Shown here: one piece after another, positions 7,460-9,067 of the stretch | How positions within the stretch are numbered: position 1 is the first letter of the stretch | Layout: each line of letters begins with the position of its first letter | DNA from: Acidobacteriota bacterium | GTDB taxonomy: Bacteria > Acidobacteriota > Terriglobia > Terriglobales > Acidobacteriaceae | Direction of reading: 5' to 3' | DNA: 9,067 nt | Assembly (NCBI GenBank): GCA_021782675.1 | Contig: JAJXUS010000059.1 | Coordinates: 1 to 9,067 of the forward strand | The notes under the pieces: model-generated | What the model was told of the DNA's origin: nothing | Seen by the model: the letters and a program-made list of their open reading frames with translations, nothing else | The model's database searches: none | Made by a program: the position numbers and the translations under genes

Positions 7460-8857
7460 CTACTGTCCCTCCAGATATGTCTTATATTTCAGCCGGGCCA
7501 CGCCGGTGGCCCGCGCCAGCGATAGCCTGGCCACGTTGTATTGATAAAGGCTGCTGACGTAGCGGTTGCTGGCATCGGCCACGGCAGACTGGGCCTGGGA
7601 TACGGCCAGATTGTCGGAGACGCCCGCCTGGAATCGCTGTTGCGCCTCAGAGAGCGCCTCATTGGCCAGCGAAACATTACTGCGCGCTACGCTGACCAGT
7701 TCTTCCGCAGCTTCGATGTCAAGGATCGAGTCCTTCACATCGGCGCGTACCTGCCCCTGCAGGTTGTTGTACTGCGCCCGGGCCTGCGCCAACTGGGCGG
7801 AGGCAACCTTCGCATCGCCGCGCAGTTTTCCCTCTTCAAAGATGGGTCCGCTGACTTTTCCGGTTGCATCGAGCGTGGCGTAGGAGTTGGCCGGATTTAC
7901 GCCAATCTCGCCGTAGTCCGCCTCGGCCGTCAGTTCCGGGTAGCGCTCGGCGTGTGCGGCGCGCAGCGAACGCTCCGCGGCCATCACCTGCTGCTCGGCA
8001 GCCTTCAGGTCACTGCGATTCTGCTCGGCATCCTTCATCGCCTGCTGAAAATCCGGCGCACCGATCTTCGCAAACGGCGTTTCATCGCTGAGCGTGAACC
8101 GCTGCGTGAGCGGCAGACCGATGGCGCGGGCGAGCGCAATTTTATCCTTCTGATAGTCGTTCTGCGCGGCGATCAGGGACTGCTCCTGCGTCTGGTAATC
8201 GACCCGTGCGCGCAGTTCATCCAGCCGCGGGGAGACGCCGTTTTGGTGATTCAGAACCGCCTGACCGAGCGACACCTTCGACGTCTTCACCTGGGCTTCC
8301 ACAGAGGAGACGCGCGCGGCGTCAGCCAGGCAAAGCATATAAGCATTTCCCACCGCCAAAACGATTAAGTCCGCCGTGTTTGCCTGCGACAGCCGGCTGG
8401 CGGTCAGCAGATGCCTGGAGGCGATAAAGTTCTGAATCGAGGAGACGCTCAGGAGCGTTTGCTTCAGAGTCGCCCGGAAATCCGAGTAGCCGAACGGGCC
8501 GATCACCGCGGGAAATCCCGGAACGCGCAGGCCCTCGGCCTGCAGGTTGACCTGGGAGACCGCCTCCTGCGCTGTGCCGGTAATCGTTGGCAGCAGGCTC
8601 TGGAGCTGCTGCAGGTGCTGGCCGCCGGCAGTCTCCACATCGGCCGACTGCGCGATGCCCGCCAGGTTGTTGTGCAGCCCCATGCGGATTGCCTCATCCA
8701 TGGAGAGCGGCAGCACCTGCCCGGTGGCCCTGCCCTGCACCACGCTGCCTTGCAGCGGGGTGGGAGCACTGTTCTGCGCGGCAGCCAACGGCGTGAGCGC
8801 ACAGAGCGCATACACCGGAACACGCGAACGCAGGTACAGCCGAAAATTCAACCACAT
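7460..8857 (-). CDS. TolC-type outer-membrane efflux protein
   Basis: This outer-membrane factor would provide the channel through which the adjacent EmrA-type adaptor and its transporter export small molecules. The 465-residue product starts MWLNFRLYLRSR and has a signal peptide with core VPVYALCALTPLAAA and probable cleavage after A27 (AAA|QNS). No lipobox Cys is present, so it is not an OprM-like lipoprotein. The two OEP repeats are visible: LSMDEAIRMGLHNNLAG (51-67) opens the first, with a long helical stretch to about 240; the second contains AEQNRSDLKAAEQQV, then YPELTAEADYGEIGVNP, and ends in QRFQAGVSDNLAVSQAQSAV and LYQYNVARLSLARATGV, typical of the final TolC helices. The open frame extends to 8929, but ATG 8857 has GAGGAAAG eight bases upstream and begins the signal peptide. 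The gene is first in a two-gene unit with the adaptor. Confidence 0.93.
   Translation of the reverse strand: MWLNFRLYLRSRVPVYALCALTPLAAAQNSAPTPLQGSVVQGRATGQVLPLSMDEAIRMGLHNNLAGIAQSADVETAGGQHLQQLQSLLPTITGTAQEAVSQVNLQAEGLRVPGFPAVIGPFGYSDFRATLKQTLLSVSSIQNFIASRHLLTASRLSQANTADLIVLAVGNAYMLCLADAARVSSVEAQVKTSKVSLGQAVLNHQNGVSPRLDELRARVDYQTQEQSLIAAQNDYQKDKIALARAIGLPLTQRFTLSDETPFAKIGAPDFQQAMKDAEQNRSDLKAAEQQVMAAERSLRAAHAERYPELTAEADYGEIGVNPANSYATLDATGKVSGPIFEEGKLRGDAKVASAQLAQARAQYNNLQGQVRADVKDSILDIEAAEELVSVARSNVSLANEALSEAQQRFQAGVSDNLAVSQAQSAVADASNRYVSSLYQYNVARLSLARATGVARLKYKTYLEGQ
7467..7472 (-). promoter_or_regulatory. Ribosome binding site of the adaptor gene, inside the tolC-like gene
   Basis: GGAGGG lies nine bases upstream of the GTG at 7457 and within the last codons of the upstream gene. 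It supports the GTG start and translational coupling. Confidence 0.65.
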
Positions 8858-9067
8858 TCCAGAGTCTTTCCTCGTTTGCCAGGCGCTCGATGCAGCCGCT
8901 GCAGTTTCCTGACAACTGTAGATGAGCACCAGCGGCCAAAGGTCGAAAAATCTTTTGTTTGATGTTGCGAACGGCCCGGCAGGACACGAAAGCGATGTAC
9001 TGGGCAGAAGCGCCCGCTGGTCAGCAGTCTCAAAAAAATGAAAGCGCGCCGTTACTGATCATAATTG
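8858..9067. other. Upstream region of the efflux unit; no gene seen
   Basis: These 210 bp precede the tolC-like gene. The only clear element is the GAGGAAAG ribosome site at 8866-8873. I found no convincing -35/-10 pair and no clean long palindrome for a TetR- or MarR-type regulator. All three minus-strand frames meet a stop within the last 40 bases of the window, so an upstream gene on this strand could end there. The plus strand opens no gene before the edge. Confidence 0.4.
8866..8873 (-). promoter_or_regulatory. Ribosome binding site of the tolC-like gene
   Basis: GAGGAAAG, eight bases before the ATG at 8857. It decides this start against the in-frame ATG at 8929, which would put 24 non-signal residues ahead of the signal peptide. 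Confidence 0.7.

Noticed and set aside
9030..9067. T-rich tract and possible gene end at the right edge (TTTTTTT on the minus strand).
   Set aside because: No GC-rich stem precedes the T-run convincingly, and too little sequence remains to tell a terminator or a gene end from chance.

Overview
The window is GC-rich bacterial chromosome (I estimate a little over 60% G+C) with tightly packed genes, Shine-Dalgarno-led starts and housekeeping genes (ruvC, thiG, tadA) beside signalling and efflux genes. A Gram-negative cell envelope is implied by a TolC-type outer-membrane factor and an EmrA/HlyD-type adaptor. The small secreted protein at 1721-2089, with a C-terminal VWVNT..GVYH...YYG..K.GK(F/Y)MS..DA..AGY(K/R) signature, is a type I associate with Acidobacteria. 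Together with the GC content and gene style, this makes an acidobacterium (Terriglobia) my best guess, as recognition rather than proof. No mobile element, CRISPR array, rRNA or tRNA was seen.

Layout. (a) 1-1575, minus strand: thiG, then ruvC, then the start of an unrecognised exported protein that runs off the left edge. The three lie 19 and 45 bp apart and look like one transcription unit. thiG carries two in-frame TGA codons inside a short patch of unusual substitutions, with normal ThiG sequence on both sides. (b) 1576-1720: divergent intergenic region. (c) 1721-2089, plus strand: the small secreted protein, with a perfect AGGAGG site, followed by a strong hairpin and two further inverted repeats. 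(d) 2090-2469: a 380-bp non-coding stretch ending in a good sigma70-like -10 box. (e) 2470-5634, plus strand: a 1054-residue cytosolic c-di-GMP signalling protein (GAF-like, LOV-like PAS, GAF, GGDEF, EAL, then an unassigned helical tail). (f) 5686-6180: tadA, the tRNA adenosine deaminase. (g) 6177-8857, minus strand: a tolC-like and emrA-like pair, 2 nt apart and converging on tadA so closely that both stop codons share one CTAG. (h) 8858-9067: upstream region of the efflux pair, with no gene seen.

The most interesting object is the large c-di-GMP protein. Its PAS domain has the GKNCR flavin-adduct cysteine motif and other LOV residues, so it may be a blue-light sensor. Its GGDEF motif is degenerate (GSDEF) but keeps the RxxD inhibitory site, and its EAL domain keeps most metal and catalytic residues, so the net output is more likely c-di-GMP hydrolysis than synthesis. 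The efflux pair lacks its inner-membrane permease in this window. The second point of interest is the localised thiG lesion, which is either recent gene decay or a consensus error.
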